Shown here piece by piece: positions 8,134-16,932 of a stretch of DNA of 64,000 bases. The DNA is from Planctomycetota bacterium. GTDB taxonomy: Bacteria > Planctomycetota > UBA1135 > GCA-002686595. Made by a program: the position numbers and the translations under genes. A model generated the notes under the pieces. The model had not been told where the DNA came from. It did not search any database and saw only the letters and a list, made by a program, of their open reading frames with translations. The stretch spans positions 62,001-126,000 of the forward strand of contig JACKHV010000001.1 in NCBI GenBank assembly GCA_020638835.1, given 5' to 3'. Position 1 is the stretch's first letter. Each line of letters starts with the position of its first letter.

Positions 8134-10017
8134 ATGTCCTCCGACCTCCTCCGCGCCCTGGAAGGCCTCCACGACCTCGTTCTGGTCCTGGACGCCGAAG
8201 GCACCTGCCGGCACGCCGGTCCGAATCCGTTGCCTTCCAAGCTCTTCCGCACGAATTCCGATGGTGCCGAGGGCCTCTCCTTGTCGGAACTGTTCGAACC
8301 CGACCTGCAGGACCGACTGCAGTCCGTCGCCCGAGACACGGCCCGCGGCTGCTCCGCTCACTTCTCGTTCGAGCTGGGCGAGGCGGGTCGGTTCGAGCTG
8401 GAAGCGGTTCGCTCGCAGAGCGGTGAGCTGACGGTCCTCGGCGTGCGACGCGCAGAGCCCTCGAGTGCCTCTTCGTCTCTCGAGCTCGCCGTGCTCGAGC
8501 AGATCATGGAGACCGGCGTCGCGGGGATCTTCGTGCTCGATCCGTCGGGCACGATCATTTACGCGAACTGCGCGGCGGCGGAGATCCTGGGCCTCGCCGG
8601 ATCGGACCTGGTCAACCAGCGCTTCGACTCGGAGGACTGGACCTGCTATGACCTCGACGGAACGGAAACTCCGGTGTCCGAGCACCCAGTCATGCAAGTG
8701 CTCGAGTCCAAGCAACCCGTGCACGACGTCCGCAAGGCGCTCGACACGGCGGACGGTGAGCGCAAGCTGATCTCGATCAATGGGGCGCCGGTACTCGACG
8801 CGAAGGGCGAAGTCGAACGCTTGGTGTTCTCCGTGCGCGACATCACCCGAGAAGCGCAAGAAGTCGACCTGCGCGAGCGCATGAACCGCGAGATGGAGTC
8901 GCTGGCCAGGCTGGACAGCTTGTCGATGCTCGCCGGCGGCGTCGCGCACGACTTCAACAACATCCTTGTCGGCATGCTGGGCGGGGCCGAACTGGTCCGT
9001 GAGCTGCTCGCTCCCGATCACCCCGCGCGCGCCGCACTCGAACTCCTGGAACAAGGCGCCCTGCGAGCCTCCGAGCTGACGCACCAGCTGCTCGCGTTTT
9101 CGGGGAAGAGCCGCTTCGTGGTCGGTCCACGAAACTTGTCGGCGCTCGTGCGCGAGACCTCGTGCTTGCTCGAAGCGCTCGTCTCGAAGGAGGCGAACCT
9201 GTTGCTGGCACCCGCCGACGACCTGCCATTGATCGACATCGACTCGACGCAGGTCGGCCAAGTGATCATGAACATGGTGCTGAACGCCTCGCAGGCGCTG
9301 AGGCCCGGCGGCGGAGAGATCTCCGTCGTGACGCGCTGTGTCGATGTTTGCGCCGAAGACTTGCGATCGGCGGTACACGTCGGTGAAGACGCGCGTCCGG
9401 GTCAGTACGTCGTGCTCGAGGTGAGCGACGACGGCGCGGGCATGCCGCCCGAGGTCGCCGCGCGCGTGTTCGACCCCTTCTACTCGACCAAGCCGGAAGG
9501 CCACGGCCTCGGTCTGGCCGCCGTGATCGGCGTGGTGCGCGCGCACCACGGATTCGTCCGCTTGCAGACCGAGCCGGGCGTCGGAACTCGCTTCAGCCTC
9601 GGCTTCCCGGTGACGACATCGTCCGCGCCATCGGAACGGGCGGCCGCGGTGAAGGCGAAGGAGCCGTTCCGCGGGACAGTGCTCATCGTCGACGACGAGA
9701 GTTTCGTGCGCACGGTCGCGCGTCGCATCCTCGAACACGCCGGCTGCCGCGTTCACACCGCGGAAGACGGCGCAGCGGGGCTGGCGACCTTCGCGCAGCA
9801 TCGCGAGGAGATCGACGCCGTCGTGCTCGACCTCAGCATGCCGCGCATCTCCGGCACCGACGTGCTCGCCGAGCTCCGCCGCCTGTCGCCCGACCTGCCG
9901 ATCGTCGTGACGAGCGGCTTCGCCGACGAGACGCAATTCGCCGGAGATCCCGCGACGCGCTTCCTCGCCAAGCCGTTCGGACGCACGGACCTGCTCGAAG
10001 CCCTGGCGCGCTCCTGA
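8134..10017 (+). CDS. PAS-containing hybrid sensor histidine kinase
   Basis: The protein has 627 residues and no membrane segment, so it is a cytoplasmic sensor. Two PAS-like domains cover about residues 1-110 and 113-240 (FVLDPSGTIIYANCAAAEIL). A HisKA dimerisation domain carries the phospho-acceptor His near residue 272 in GGVAHDFNNILVGMLGG. An HATPase_c domain shows MNMVLNASQAL, DDGAGMPPE and GHGLGLAAVIG. A C-terminal receiver domain has DDE near its start, the phospho-Asp near residue 566 (VVLDLSMP) and a conserved Lys in LAKPF. The architecture is like the second hybrid kinase at 26.9 kb. No response regulator with an output domain is adjacent. A long palindrome follows the stop. Confidence 0.93.
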   Translation: MSSDLLRALEGLHDLVLVLDAEGTCRHAGPNPLPSKLFRTNSDGAEGLSLSELFEPDLQDRLQSVARDTARGCSAHFSFELGEAGRFELEAVRSQSGELTVLGVRRAEPSSASSSLELAVLEQIMETGVAGIFVLDPSGTIIYANCAAAEILGLAGSDLVNQRFDSEDWTCYDLDGTETPVSEHPVMQVLESKQPVHDVRKALDTADGERKLISINGAPVLDAKGEVERLVFSVRDITREAQEVDLRERMNREMESLARLDSLSMLAGGVAHDFNNILVGMLGGAELVRELLAPDHPARAALELLEQGALRASELTHQLLAFSGKSRFVVGPRNLSALVRETSCLLEALVSKEANLLLAPADDLPLIDIDSTQVGQVIMNMVLNASQALRPGGGEISVVTRCVDVCAEDLRSAVHVGEDARPGQYVVLEVSDDGAGMPPEVAARVFDPFYSTKPEGHGLGLAAVIGVVRAHHGFVRLQTEPGVGTRFSLGFPVTTSSAPSERAAAVKAKEPFRGTVLIVDDESFVRTVARRILEHAGCRVHTAEDGAAGLATFAQHREEIDAVVLDLSMPRISGTDVLAELRRLSPDLPIVVTSGFADETQFAGDPATRFLAKPFGRTDLLEALARS

Positions 10018-10028
10018 GCGCTCGACCG

Positions 10029-10120
10029 GAAGTACGGTACCGCGTTCGTTTTTCCAAAATAGCGGGGCCCGCGCGGCGCGGGCCCCGCTATTTTGGAAAA
10101 ACAACGCGGTACCGTACTTC
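10029..10120. repeat. Long intergenic palindrome IR-1 (45-bp stem, subfamily A)
   Basis: The arms 10029-10074 and 10076-10120 are complementary throughout, except for one bulged C. The outer tips read GAAGTACGGTACCGCGTT, followed by a T5 tract and a GC-rich core. It lies between the convergent hybrid kinase and FabD-like genes. The tips are identical to those of IR-2 at 26.8 kb but the core differs. It may act as a bidirectional terminator or be a REP-type mobile palindrome. Confidence 0.9.
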
Positions 10121-10134
10121 TCTTCGACGGACTG

Positions 10135-11127
10135 CTAGCGACGCATCGACACGAGCGGCGCGTCTTCCCGGGCTTGCGCCGCCTCGAAGTCGGCGCGCGA
10201 ACGGATCCGGCGCCAGCCGTCGGCGATCAGGATCTGGCCGCAGACGCCGCCCAGCGTGTTGCCGGGGCCCGGCAGATAGATCGCTTCGGGAGCGTATTCG
10301 CGCAGCAGAACGCGCACGCTGCTCGAGAAATCGTACGGTTCGACGACTTGCGTCCGGAGCGTGTAGTCGCGCAGCGACTTGACGTCCGTCGACCACGGCG
10401 TGAAGCGCACGCCGCGCCCGTCGATCATCGGGATCTGCGGGCGGCGCCACGTCAGACGGGAGAGTCGCGCCCGCGCTTGTTCCGACACTTCGGCCGTCAG
10501 CGGGGTGTGGTAGGGACCATGCTGCACGAGCTTGAACGGGTAGCGCGCTTGTCCGACTTGCAGCGGCGGCAGCGCGCGCATCAGGTGCGCCATGCCGACG
10601 TCCGAGCCGGCGAGCACCGCGTAGCCGCCCAAGTCGATGGACGGGTAGGCTTCTCCGTCCGAGGTCGCGAGGGCCGCGTCCACCGCGGCGCGGCGCTCGG
10701 GATCGGGGCGCCAGTGCTCGTCGACGAGCGGATAGATGCACTGCCCGCCGCCGCGCAGTTCTTCCTGCAGCAGCGACATCTCTTGCACGAGACGGAAGCC
10801 GTCGTCGAAGTCGAGCGCGCCCGTCACGGCGAGGGCCGTGTACCAGCCCATCGAGTTGCCGGCGACCGCGACGCAGCGGCCTTCCGTCATCGCCGTCTGC
10901 GCGTCCAGCATCGACGCGAGCCAGATCAGCGCGGAGACGTTCGCGGGGCGCAGGTGTGTCGCGGCGGAGAACTTCTCCGCGGCGTCGAGGTCGGTGAGCT
11001 TCGTCAGACCGTAGCCGACGCGCAGCTCGTCCGCTCGCTGCACCCACGCGTGCTCGCGCGGCAGTGCGCCCATCGACTTCTCGGTGTACGAGCCGCGGCC
11101 GGGCAGGACGATCGCGATGCGCTTCAC
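10135..11127 (-). CDS. FabD-like acyltransferase (ACP S-malonyltransferase family)
   Basis: The protein has 330 residues. The GTG at 11127 is taken as the start because it overlaps the stop of the upstream dehydrogenase gene by four bases (GTGA), which implies translational coupling, and because it yields the proper opening KRIAIVLPGRGSYTEKSMG. The nucleophile elbow is GNSMGWYTALAVTGAL, where Asn replaces the usual His of GHSxG. The second catalytic region is VQHGPYHTPL, matching the GPFH motif of malonyl/acyl transferases. The pairing with a branched-chain 2-oxoacid dehydrogenase E1 suggests transfer of acyl groups in lipid or polyketide priming; this is inference from context. It ends 14 bases from palindrome IR-1. 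Confidence 0.8.
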   Translation of the reverse strand: MKRIAIVLPGRGSYTEKSMGALPREHAWVQRADELRVGYGLTKLTDLDAAEKFSAATHLRPANVSALIWLASMLDAQTAMTEGRCVAVAGNSMGWYTALAVTGALDFDDGFRLVQEMSLLQEELRGGGQCIYPLVDEHWRPDPERRAAVDAALATSDGEAYPSIDLGGYAVLAGSDVGMAHLMRALPPLQVGQARYPFKLVQHGPYHTPLTAEVSEQARARLSRLTWRRPQIPMIDGRGVRFTPWSTDVKSLRDYTLRTQVVEPYDFSSSVRVLLREYAPEAIYLPGPGNTLGGVCGQILIADGWRRIRSRADFEAAQAREDAPLVSMRR

Positions 11128-13379
11128 GCGAGCACCTCCAGCGCGGCGCGCACGATGTCGTCCTCGGAGAGCAACACGAGGTCGGCGGCGGGGCCGAGCG
11201 GCACGAAGCTGTCCGCGGCGCGCGACGAGGCGAGCCGGCCCGCGTAGCGCGACTCCGCGAGCTTCGCGAGGACCGCGTCGGCGATGCCTCCGGCGGTCGC
11301 ACGGCACTCGTCCGCGACGAGCACGGCCTTGCACTCGCGCGCGTGGCGCAGGATCGCCTCGTGTGGCAGAGGCTCGAGCCAGCGCAGGTCCAGCACCCGC
11401 GCGGCGATGCCGTGTTCTTCGCGCAAGCGCTTCGCCGCGCGCAGCGAGAGGCGCACGCCGTTCGCGTAGGTCGGGATCAAGAGGTCCGTCGCGTCCTCGT
11501 CATAGACGCCGACTTCGCCGAGGTAGATCGCGTCGCTCGGCTCTCCGGTCGGGCGCGGATAGTCGAACAGCCAGCCCTCGTCGCCGTCGGCGTGGAGGTC
11601 GCGTTCGTGGTAGAGCGCGATCGGTTCGAGGAACACGACGACGCGGCCGCACGCGCTCGCCAGCGCCAGCGCGCCGCGCAGGAGCCGCGCCGCGTCGTCG
11701 CCGCGCGAAGGCGTGGCGATCACGATGCCGGGGATGTCGCGCAGGTTCCCGACCGCGTTGTCGTTGTGGAAGTGACCGCCGAAGCCCTTCTGGTAGGCGA
11801 GCCCGGCGACGCGCACGACCATCGGGTTGGTGAACTGACCGCTCGAGAAGAACGACAGCGAGGCGGCCTCGCCGCGCAGCTGGTCGACCGCGTTGTGCAG
11901 GTACGCGAGATACTGGATCTCCGGCACCGGCAGCAGGCCCAGGTGCGCGGCACCCTGCGCGACGCCGAGGATCGTGGTCTCGTCGAGCAGCGTGTCGAAG
12001 ACGCGCGCGCGTCCGAAGCGGCGTTGCAGGTTCTTCGTCAGGCCGTAGACGCCGCCTTTCTTGCCGACGTCCTCGCCGAACAGCACCAGCTCGGGCCGGC
12101 GCAGCATCTCGTCCGCGAGCGCGGCGTTGACGTGCGCAGAGAGGTTGCGACGCGCTGGGCTGGTCGCCGCCTCGGGCAGCTGGCCCTCGAAGTACTCGGA
12201 GCGTCGTTCCGCCGCGACCGGCAGGCTGGCGGCGGTGCGCACGGCAGCTTCGTCGTAGGGCGCCAAGCTCGACATGACGGCCTCGCGCGTCTCGAGCTTC
12301 GGTCTGGTGACCGCTTCGCGCGCCGCGGCACGCACTCGTTCGCGTGCATCGGCGACGATCGCCTGCAGCTCCTTGGGCCGTGCGGCCCCCGTCTCGATCA
12401 AGCGGTGCGCGTTGGCGAGCAGCGGGTCCTTCGCCTCGAAGGCGGCGATCTCGTCCCACGAGAGATAGGTCGTCTCGACGTCGGAGCCGGCGTGACCGAG
12501 GAGGCGCACGGTGTCGAGGTGGAGGAAGACCGGACCGCGCGAGGTGCGACAAGTCTCGATCGCGCGCTGCGTCGTGTCCCAGACCTCGTCGATCGTGCCG
12601 GAAGCGTCGAAGTACGCGACGTTCGCCATGCTCGAGAAGCGCTCTCGGATCCAGCCGCTCGGCGTGTCGACGCTGATGCCGATGCGGTTGTCCTCGCAAA
12701 CGAACATGATCGGCGTCGGGCGACCGCCGCGGTAGGCGTAGCGCGCTGCGTTGATGCCCGTCAGCGCCGTCGCGTGGCTGGCTGACGCGTCTCCGAAGGT
12801 GCACGTCACGATCGCATCGGAGGGGAGCGGCAGCTTCAGGCCCATGCGTCGCGCACGCGACAGCGCGAAGGCGGTGCCGACGGCCTTGGGCAAGTGCGAC
12901 GCGATCGTGCTGGTCTGCGGCGGCACCCACAGTCGGCGCGAGCCCCAGACCTTGTGGCGGCCGTTCGAGATCGGGTCCTCGCTCGAGGCGACGAGGCTCA
13001 ACAAGGTGTCGAAGACCGGCGTCTGTCCGCCGACGCGACGCGCGCGCGCCATCATCAAGCCGCCCGAGCGGTAGTGCAGGAAGCACGGGTCGTCGTCGCG
13101 CAACAGCGCACCGATCACCGCGTTCTGTTCGTGCCCGGCGCTCGAGATCGTGTAGTAGGAGAGACCGTCGCGCTTCAGCTCGCGCGCGACCGCGTCGAGT
13201 TCACGGCTGGTGACCTGGTCCTCCCACAGCTCGACCGCCTTCTGAGCGGAGAGCGTAGAACCGGGGCGCAGCGGCGCGTCGGGAGCGAGCGCTCGCGCGG
13301 CCGGCTTGGCCGAGGCGAGGTAGCGATCGAGGTTGCCCGCGACGACGGCGACGCGGTTGGGGCTGGTGTCGAGGGTCAC
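11124..13379 (-). CDS. Fused alpha/beta E1 of branched-chain 2-oxoacid dehydrogenase
   Basis: The protein has 751 residues and combines both E1 subunits in one chain. The alpha-like half (about 1-370) has HYRSGGLMMARARR, the thiamine-diphosphate-binding GDASASHATALTGINAA through CEDNRIGISV, and GSDVETTYLS. The beta-like half (about 395-751) has LFGEDVGKKGGVYG, the transketolase-type LDETTILGVAQGAAHLGLLPV and a C-terminal domain ending near LVADECRATAGG. The reaction is ThDP-dependent decarboxylation of branched-chain 2-oxo acids and reductive acylation of a lipoyl E2. No E2 or E3 gene is adjacent. It is translationally coupled to the FabD-like gene, so a role in supplying branched acyl primers is plausible. 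Confidence 0.88.
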   Translation of the reverse strand: MTLDTSPNRVAVVAGNLDRYLASAKPAARALAPDAPLRPGSTLSAQKAVELWEDQVTSRELDAVARELKRDGLSYYTISSAGHEQNAVIGALLRDDDPCFLHYRSGGLMMARARRVGGQTPVFDTLLSLVASSEDPISNGRHKVWGSRRLWVPPQTSTIASHLPKAVGTAFALSRARRMGLKLPLPSDAIVTCTFGDASASHATALTGINAARYAYRGGRPTPIMFVCEDNRIGISVDTPSGWIRERFSSMANVAYFDASGTIDEVWDTTQRAIETCRTSRGPVFLHLDTVRLLGHAGSDVETTYLSWDEIAAFEAKDPLLANAHRLIETGAARPKELQAIVADARERVRAAAREAVTRPKLETREAVMSSLAPYDEAAVRTAASLPVAAERRSEYFEGQLPEAATSPARRNLSAHVNAALADEMLRRPELVLFGEDVGKKGGVYGLTKNLQRRFGRARVFDTLLDETTILGVAQGAAHLGLLPVPEIQYLAYLHNAVDQLRGEAASLSFFSSGQFTNPMVVRVAGLAYQKGFGGHFHNDNAVGNLRDIPGIVIATPSRGDDAARLLRGALALASACGRVVVFLEPIALYHERDLHADGDEGWLFDYPRPTGEPSDAIYLGEVGVYDEDATDLLIPTYANGVRLSLRAAKRLREEHGIAARVLDLRWLEPLPHEAILRHARECKAVLVADECRATAGGIADAVLAKLAESRYAGRLASSRAADSFVPLGPAADLVLLSEDDIVRAALEVLA

Positions 13380-13523
13380 GATGGATGTCCGTGTCCGGGG
13401 GAGGCGCGCAACGATTGTCGGGCTCCCTGCCCCTGCGTCAATCGCGCGGGGCGCGCTGCGCGGGGGAATTCCGCGCGGATCCGGCCGGTGCAGGGGCCTC
13501 CGATCACGGCCCCGCCGGAGTCG

Positions 13524-14885
13524 TCACCCCTCGCAGCGACCGAACCACGCGCGGATCCAGATCCACATCCCGATCGACGCGAGGCCGGAGCCGGCGGACA
13601 TGCCGAGCACGAGGCCTTCGATCGGCGCGAGCCCGACGCGCGGCGCGAGGATCAGACCGGCGAAGCCGAGCGGCACCGAGAGCAGGACGGCGCGCACCGC
13701 CGAACCCGCGAGTCCGGGCAGCGGTTTCTGCATCCCCTCGAAGGTCGTGCGCAGCAGGAACATCGGGCTGCCGAGGATCACGCCGACCGGCAGCCAGCGC
13801 AGGCCGAGGCGCACGAGGCTCTCGGCGGACTCGAGCTCGGTCAGTTCGCGCGCGAAGGCCGGCGCGCCGAGCAGCGCGAGCGGGAGCACGATCAACACGC
13901 CGTAGACCACGGCGAGCCGCAGCCCGGTGTTCAGCTCGCGCCGGATGCCGCGCACGTCCCCCGCGCCCCACAGCCGAGCGGAGAGCGGCAGCATCGCGAC
14001 GCCCAGCGCGATGATCGGCATCGAGAGCGAGCGTCCCGCGCGGTCGATCAACGCGAAGGCCGCGAGGTTCGACGTGCTGTCCGGCTGCCCCGCGAGGATC
14101 TTGTTCACGGCGATGCCTTCGAGGGCCATCAGCGCGAAGCTCAGGCCGGACGGGATCGCGAGCGTGAGCAAGCTCTTCACCGGTTGCGCCACGAGTGAGT
14201 CGTCGCCGCCCACGGCTTCCGCGCGGCGGCGCGCTTCGTGCCGGTTCGCGACGCGCACCGCGTAGACCAGGCCGCCGAGGCGACCGAGCACCGTGGCGAA
14301 GGCGATGCCGAACACGCCCCAGCCGAAGACGAAGACGAAGACCGCGTTCAACACCACGTTCAGCACACTCGAGGCGATGCCGGCCCACATCGTCGAGCGC
14401 ATGTCGTGGTGCGCCTTGACGATCGAGTCGGGCAGGATCGACCAGAAGGTCGTGACGCTCGAACCGAGCAGCAGCACCGTGCCGTAGATGCGGAACTGCT
14501 CCGTCGTCGCCGGCGCGGCTCCGAACAACTCCGCCCCGAACCAGATGCCGGCCGCGATCGTCGCGAAGACGCCGACCAGCGTGAAGATGATCTTGCGCGT
14601 CGCCCGCAGCAGCTGGTCGACCTTCGCGTTCTGACCGGCGCCCATCGCCGCGGAGATGCGGCTCGTCAGCGCGTTCGACGTCCCGACCCAGCAGGCGATC
14701 ATCAAGAACTGGAAGGGCCCCGTCAGGCCGATCGCCGCCACCGCCGCGTCGTTGGCGACCTGGTCACCCGGCAGCTTCGCCGCGAAGACCATGTCGACCC
14801 ACCCGAAGGCGTCGCGCAGCAGGAAGGAGAGGATGAGCGGCGCGGCGAGGCGCAGCACGCTCCTGTTGGGCTGGGGCTGGGACAT
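13524..14885 (-). CDS. MATE-family efflux transporter
   Basis: The protein has 453 residues, which is the normal family length, with about twelve hydrophobic segments. It begins with RLAAPLILSFLLRDAFGWVDMVFAAKLPGD, matching the MatE N-terminal domain, and has the internal MATE pseudo-repeat (second half near NKILAGQPDSTSNLAAFALIDRAGRS). Members export cationic drugs, flavins or lipid-linked compounds in exchange for Na+ or H+. The gene is separated by 144 bases from the E1 gene upstream of it on the map and transcribed in the same direction, but no operon link is obvious. It diverges from a lipoprotein gene that starts at 14967. Confidence 0.88.
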   Translation of the reverse strand: MSQPQPNRSVLRLAAPLILSFLLRDAFGWVDMVFAAKLPGDQVANDAAVAAIGLTGPFQFLMIACWVGTSNALTSRISAAMGAGQNAKVDQLLRATRKIIFTLVGVFATIAAGIWFGAELFGAAPATTEQFRIYGTVLLLGSSVTTFWSILPDSIVKAHHDMRSTMWAGIASSVLNVVLNAVFVFVFGWGVFGIAFATVLGRLGGLVYAVRVANRHEARRRAEAVGGDDSLVAQPVKSLLTLAIPSGLSFALMALEGIAVNKILAGQPDSTSNLAAFALIDRAGRSLSMPIIALGVAMLPLSARLWGAGDVRGIRRELNTGLRLAVVYGVLIVLPLALLGAPAFARELTELESAESLVRLGLRWLPVGVILGSPMFLLRTTFEGMQKPLPGLAGSAVRAVLLSVPLGFAGLILAPRVGLAPIEGLVLGMSAGSGLASIGMWIWIRAWFGRCEG

Positions 14886-14966
14886 CCGGCGCAGGTTCTA
14901 GCAGGCGGCGGCGTCGCTTGCGCGCGGAGCCTTCGAGTTCCTTGCAAGTCGCGGTACCGTATCGCG

Positions 14967-15992
14967 ATGAACTCGGCTCGTTTCGCCGCGCTCGCTCTCT
15001 GCGCCTGTCTCGTCGCTTGCGTGAGTGCTCCGAGGGTTCCGAAGGCGGACCGCGTCTTCTTCGGACGCGTCGTGACGATGGACCCGGAGCAGCCCGAGGT
15101 CGAGGCGCTGGCGATCAAGGACGGGCGAATCGTGGCGATCGGGACCGAGCGTGAGCTGCGGGCGTACGTCGGAGCTGACACGTGGGTCACCGAGCTCGAC
15201 GAAGGCGCGTTGCTGCCTGGCATCATCGATCTGCGCGGCGGGCTGCTCGAGACGGCGCCGCTCGATGAATCGGGTGATCCCGACCTCGCCGCGGCACAGC
15301 GCGCAGCGGCGCAGGACGGAGTCACGACCGCGACCGTTGGCGCGGCGGACGCGCGGCAGCTCACGCTGCTCGACGCAGCGAACCTCGCCGGTTCGCTCGA
15401 ACTCGACGTCGTCGCCTTGCCGCGCGCCGAGGAGGCGACGCGGCTGATCGGCCGCCGTGACTTCCAGCGCTATCGCGGCCGCTTGCGCCTCGCCGGGATC
15501 CGCTTCGACGTCGTCGGTGACGAGCAGGAGGGGTGGAACCGGCTCCTGCGTCACTGCGCGGTGAACGACGTGAGGATATTCGCGAGCTGTCTCGACGCCG
15601 GCGCGCTCGATCGTTTCCTCGCGGCGCTGGAGTCCTTCCCCGCCGGAGTGCGGGCGGATCACCCGATCGCCCTCTGCGACGCTGACCCGGGTGCGCCGCT
15701 CCTCGAGCGTTGCGTGAAGTTCGACGTTCAGGTCGTCAGCCGAAACTTCGACCGCAACACGGCGAACGCTCTCACCGCCGACGCCGCCTTCCAGCTCGAG
15801 GAGTCCGACGAGAAGGGTTCGCTCGTTCCGGGCAAACGCGCTGATCTCGTCGTGCTCAGCACGGACCCCACCGGCTTGACCGTCGCCGAGCTGCGTGAGG
15901 TCGAGGTTTGGCAGACGTACAAGGACGGTCTCCTGATCTACGAGCTCGAAGGACGCCCGCTCCGACCCTTCCGCCGACTGCGCGACCAGTGA
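14967..15992 (+). CDS. Amidohydrolase-like lipoprotein lacking the metal site
   Basis: The protein has 341 residues. The lipoprotein signal is MNSARFAALALCACLVAC. The first 90 mature residues (ADRVFFGRVVTMDPEQPEVEALAIKDGRIVAIG) and the last 60 (GSLVPGKRADLVVLSTDP) are clear amidohydrolase composite beta-domain segments of the YtcJ type. Between them, where the family has the HxH metal motif after GxxD, this protein reads LLPGIIDLRGGLLE, and the remaining catalytic His residues are not seen. YtcJ proteins are usually over 500 residues, so the barrel is shortened as well. It is likely a non-catalytic derivative or decaying gene, although the frame is intact. CGGTACCGTA just upstream of the ATG resembles the palindrome tip motif. 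Confidence 0.7.
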   Translation: MNSARFAALALCACLVACVSAPRVPKADRVFFGRVVTMDPEQPEVEALAIKDGRIVAIGTERELRAYVGADTWVTELDEGALLPGIIDLRGGLLETAPLDESGDPDLAAAQRAAAQDGVTTATVGAADARQLTLLDAANLAGSLELDVVALPRAEEATRLIGRRDFQRYRGRLRLAGIRFDVVGDEQEGWNRLLRHCAVNDVRIFASCLDAGALDRFLAALESFPAGVRADHPIALCDADPGAPLLERCVKFDVQVVSRNFDRNTANALTADAAFQLEESDEKGSLVPGKRADLVVLSTDPTGLTVAELREVEVWQTYKDGLLIYELEGRPLRPFRRLRDQ

Positions 15993-16005
15993 TCTCTGCC
16001 GCGGG

Positions 16006-16011
16006 TACAAT
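16006..16011 (+). promoter_or_regulatory. -10 box TACAAT, nine bases before ATG
   Basis: TACAAT ends nine bases before the ATG at 16021, with no Shine-Dalgarno between them. This predicts a leader of about three bases or none. Confidence 0.5.
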
Positions 16012-16020
16012 CGGCCCGCC

Positions 16021-16932
16021 ATGCAGCGCTTCCTCGTCCTCTCGATCGCGGCTTGCGTCGCCGCTTCCGCCTGCTCGAAGTCCGACGAGCTCGAGGTGCA
16101 GGTCTCGACCTCGACGCTCGACGGCGACTGGGTCGGCACGATCGCGGGCACGAGCTTGTTGAGCTGGCAGCTCACCGAGACCCCGAACGGCGCGGGCCGC
16201 TTCGTCGAGGGCACAGGGACGATCCAAGCCATCGGCTGCACCACACCGATCCGCGTCGCCGGCGAGCGCACGGGGAACGACAGCTACCTGCTCGTCACGA
16301 TCGACGCGCTGCCGGACTTCGAGATGTCGGTCGCGGGCAGCTTCGTCGGCGACCGCTACCGAGGCATCTACTCGGTCGACTCCGGTACGGCTCCGCCGGA
16401 CTGCATCCCGGAGCTGGGCGGCGTCGTGCGCGTCGGCGGGCGCAACCCGGCGGGACTCAACGGCGCGTACTACGGCTCGTGGGCGATCACGCCGAGCTTC
16501 AGCGACACCGTCGCGCCCTACGGCGACATGCAGCTCGTGCAGACGGGGACCGACGTCTGGGGAACGGTCGAGTGGTTCGGCGGCTATCCCTGCGCGAGCC
16601 GCGGCTTCCTGTCGGGCACCTTCGACGGCGAGCTGTTCCAGGCCAACGTGTTCTCGCCGAACGTCGACGACGCCTACCACTACTTGCAGGCCGCCTACGA
16701 CCCCGAGACCTTGCTCTTCACCGGCTTCTCGAGGTTGCTGTCCGCCGGGCCGTCACCCGATTGTCCGTTGCTCGGCGAGACGAGCTTCTCGATGCACTGG
16801 CTCGCACCGTTCGAGGTCTCGGCTCACGGTCGCCCGCACGTACAGCCGGTCGGCGTCGTGCATCGCGTCGTCCGCGAGTCCGGCGCGCGGGAGTCACGCG
16901 TTCTCTATCGCGTGGTCGAGGACGCGGACTGA
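16021..16932 (+). CDS. Hypothetical lipoprotein
   Basis: The protein has 303 residues with a lipobox signal (MQRFLVLSIAACVAASAC). The mature part has beta-rich spacing with repeated tryptophan/glycine motifs such as LDGDWVGTIAG and LNGAYYGSWAI, about 140 residues apart. This suggests two copies of a lipocalin-like or avidin-like barrel. Cysteines occur in pairs (CTTP, DCIP, PCAS, DCPL). No family is recognised. Its TGA abuts the stop of the convergent epimerase gene with no spacer, so there is no room for a terminator outside coding sequence. Confidence 0.7.
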   Translation: MQRFLVLSIAACVAASACSKSDELEVQVSTSTLDGDWVGTIAGTSLLSWQLTETPNGAGRFVEGTGTIQAIGCTTPIRVAGERTGNDSYLLVTIDALPDFEMSVAGSFVGDRYRGIYSVDSGTAPPDCIPELGGVVRVGGRNPAGLNGAYYGSWAITPSFSDTVAPYGDMQLVQTGTDVWGTVEWFGGYPCASRGFLSGTFDGELFQANVFSPNVDDAYHYLQAAYDPETLLFTGFSRLLSAGPSPDCPLLGETSFSMHWLAPFEVSAHGRPHVQPVGVVHRVVRESGARESRVLYRVVEDAD

